Below, one piece after another: positions 61,126 to 64,000 of a stretch of DNA of 64,000 nt. Each line of letters starts with the position of its first letter. Position 1 is the stretch's first letter. The stretch spans positions 26,946-90,945 of the forward strand of contig LSSL01000367.1 of the NCBI GenBank assembly GCA_001953115.1, in the 5' to 3' direction. Source of the stretch: Smittium mucronatum (lineage: Eukaryota > Kickxellomycota > Harpellomycetes > Harpellales > Legeriomycetaceae). Below the pieces are notes generated by a model. It worked only from the letters and a program-made list of their open reading frames with translations, searched no databases and had not been told where the DNA came from. A program made the translations under genes and the position numbers.

Positions 61126-64000
61126 ATTGATTTTTGTTAAATAATGTATTGAAAAAGTTAATAAATTTAATATTTATAGCAGTTTGCTTTTAAATTTTCT
61201 ACTAAAAAGTCCTTCGGCAGAGATTCAATTGGAAAATTGGCTTTTAATTTTTATTTATCTATATTTTTGTTAAATATAAAGTAAAAAACTCTTCTGTTAC
61301 AAAAAATTTTAAAAACGGTGGTAAAAATACTTAAATAACCTTTTAAGTAGGCTTTTATAGTATTTATTACCTGTTATTAAAAATTTAGCTAATTTTTATC
61401 AATTTTTTTAATTAATCTCATAATAATTTACATTAAATTTGTTTTCCGGTTCTAAAATAAACTTGGTTTTTTTAAACTAAAAAGATAATATTTTGGTAGA
61501 AATGGTTTCTTTGATATATTAAGTTTTATTATAGATTATTTTTTTATTATTCTAAATACCAGAATTAACATGTCTAATAGTGATTTAATACATTTTAATT
61601 TATATTGAACTTAACTAAAAAATATTTATGTATCCAAAAAATATTAAATTGGATGGATATATATACGTATATTGTATGTGGTTGTGGTTGTTATTTCCAC
61701 TTGCATGTTATTATTCTTTTGTGGATTTGATCTTTATTTTATGATTATTATTTTTCGTAGCATATTATTGGGTATAAATATAATTTTATTATCAAACATG
61801 ATTAATATACTGTCCAATAACGTGCTTAAAAGTATTAATCACTAATGAGACTCTTATTTATTATTTTAATTGTAATTTAAAACATATAATCTGTTTATTT
61901 TTATTATAACCTTGATGATTAAGCTATATCATTCTTTATTGCGCGTTTTCACAATTTTTTTAGAAATTTTATTTAAAATAAGCCATTTTTTTCACCATTA
62001 GATATATTCATTAAATAAAAATCGGATATTTTATTGTATATCAGATTATAAATTAACCACTAATTTCTATTAGGTATTGAAAAAATATATATCCCCAAAT
62101 AATTTTATTATATTCACCTATATTTGTGGTAAATTAGAATAAAAACACTACATATAGCATTTTTCATTATATGTTATATTCACTTTAAAGCAGATTTTTC
62201 AATTTTTTTAATCTTTGAAATATCCTATTATTAAAAATTTTATATATTTAAATATCAATTTTTTCAAAAAAAAATTCCAGAAACCAAAAGCTTTTCTGTT
62301 GAAATTAATTATTTAATCTATTATCTTATTTGATAAAATTGTAGTTTAAAACAACATATTATAACTATTTCCAAAAATATATATATCAAATCCTCTTAAA
62401 TATCTAGCTCGCTTGAAAAGCATATATATTAATTCCTAAAAAGGTCTTTAATTAACACGGATTAAAGTCCAGTTTATTTTTAATCACAAATAAAAACAAT
62501 ATTCTTTATCTTATATTTTTTTTGTTTACTTTATTTAAATAGTATAATTCTGAGATATTTTGTTGATATATAATTTTTCATTTATAAAATTTCATATTCA
62601 TGTAAAAAATCATTCGATTGAATAGAAAATTTTCTTTTATAAAAATTTCTGTAATATTATTAAATAAGGTGGCTTGATAATTTCTAATCCATATAAAAAT
62701 AAGCTTTCTTTTTTTTTGTAGAATAATTTTTTTATAAATTTCAATGTCTCTTTAAAATCATTACTGATAACTTTTTATGAAATAAAATACCTCCAAATAA
62801 TTCTTTTTTGGATTTATTATTATTAATATAAACTGGTAAGGGTTAGATAGCACAATATTTTTAGATTCGATGGAATTCCTAGCTAAGAAGACCATAAATA
62901 TCAAAAGAATTCTAAGAACCTTTACAAAAATCTTACATTTTTTTATAAATAAATCTAAAACTTGATGCGCTTCTGTCTCAAGAGTTACAAATTTTAATAA
63001 AATAGCTTTTTATAGTTTTACTTGAATTAACACTCAACGTATTGTAGTAAAATGGAGGCCCATTTAAACTAAAAGGGTATTTTTTTGGGACTTTTTTGAA
63101 ACTTCTTTATCAAGTCGTGGGATATCCAGAAAAAATTGAAGATATAAGTTCTCAAAATTTCCCCTAATCAGATATATATCATATTTTTCGACCATTGAAG
63201 CGCTAAAAATCAAAATTAATACAGTAATATAGCAACAGATGAGCTTGAAATATTTCAAAAAACATAAAAAAGAGATAAAAATAAACCTTATTTCGAAAAT
63301 TTATAAATTGATATGGTAAATTTTAACCTTTTTAACTACAATTTTTATTTTTATTTGGATTAATCTCAATTTTATTTAGATTCAGTACAGTACCTTTATC
63401 CTTTTTTTTTTATCCTATTTACATTTTTATAAATTTATTTTGAGTATGCAATCCCTAAATTACCATTATTCATCGTTACTAATTTTAAAGCGCGTTTTAA
63501 AACTTCATTTACTAATTTTATAAAGTGATACACTGTATATGCTTAAAAAATCGGGCTTTAGGTATAATGTGCTCTCCATTTATCTGGATTTTATCCATAA
63601 TATGACTTTTGGACTAGATAATTATCCTTTGGTTTGAAAAATTCCCAAGCTTATATATTCATATAATTCATTTTTTCTAATTATTCCTTTGATATATAGA
63701 AAAATATTTTCTATAACAAGGAATTCATATTAAACGTTAGAATGAATTATTGGAAATTTCGATTGGTTGAAAAAACGAAATTCAGACGCTTTTAAACCTT
63801 TTTATTATTTTTTAGCAATAATTCAATAAAAAATTGGTATTTTATTGAATAAAATTAAACAAATAATTGCTCAAAATGCATCAAAATGTTTATTATTGAT
63901 CTTTTTTGGTTATTTTTGTATATAATTATACTTTACAATATTTATTATATAATTAAAATCTTAAATTTAATATATTTATACCTATTATATCCAATAAAAT
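61126..64000. other. AT-rich intergenic desert to the window end
   Basis: No gene recognised. The minus-strand frame at 63064-63258 looks like a signal-peptide protein but begins with TTG, not ATG, so it is not called. Confidence 0.55.

Noticed and set aside
63064..63258. Minus-strand 64-residue signal-peptide-like frame
   Set aside because: The first codon is TTG with no in-frame ATG upstream; the hydrophobic run is typical of AT-rich chance frames.

Overview
The window is a piece of a very A+T-rich eukaryotic nuclear genome, almost certainly fungal. The clearest genes are a Kre6/Skn1-type beta-1,6-glucan synthesis protein (a fungal cell-wall family) and a six-BRCT protein of the Rtt107/Brc1 type. 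The spliced genes have short GT-AG introns of 57 to 99 nt. The low GC, small introns, abundant transposon debris and a secreted chymotrypsin-fold protease would fit a gut-dwelling Kickxellomycotina fungus (Harpellales, for example Smittium-like), but that placement is an inference and other AT-rich early-diverging fungi are possible.

Layout: 1-3.4 kb holds a decayed non-LTR retrotransposon (endonuclease, reverse transcriptase, zinc-knuckle-like end). 3.4-45 kb is an AT-rich gene desert. It contains one intact secreted-protein gene (13.8-14.8 kb), a 5.5-kb nest of inverted-repeat elements (15.3-20.9 kb), two diverged copies of a ~790-bp repeat (24.0 and 30.2 kb), a decayed apparent relative of the secreted-protein gene (24.9 kb), a Tc1/mariner-like transposase relic (27-28 kb), a heavily mutated Ty3/Gypsy-like relic (35-37 kb), a CTA microsatellite broken by an assembly gap (40.9-41.6 kb) and a Mutator-like (MULE) transposase pseudogene (42.5-43.7 kb).

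45.8-58.2 kb is the gene island: a three-exon beta-propeller-like protein, an intronless 1090-aa BRCT protein, a four-exon SKN1/KRE6 gene and, convergent to it, a secreted trypsin-fold serine protease. 58.2-64 kb returns to AT-rich desert and contains a ~0.7-kb inverted-repeat element.

Functionally, SKN1/KRE6 serves wall glucan assembly, the BRCT protein serves replication-fork repair, and the protease and the 330-aa protein are exported. They do not form an obvious pathway or cluster. The most unusual structure is the nested element at 15.3-20.9 kb. Its outer ends are arrays of 21-22 bp repeats (5 units on one side, 9 on the other, inverted), as in foldback elements. Inside it sits a nearly pristine 2.6-kb element with two 541-bp inverted arms and a 9-bp flanking duplication. 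GC and identity statements here are by eye; nothing was computed or searched.
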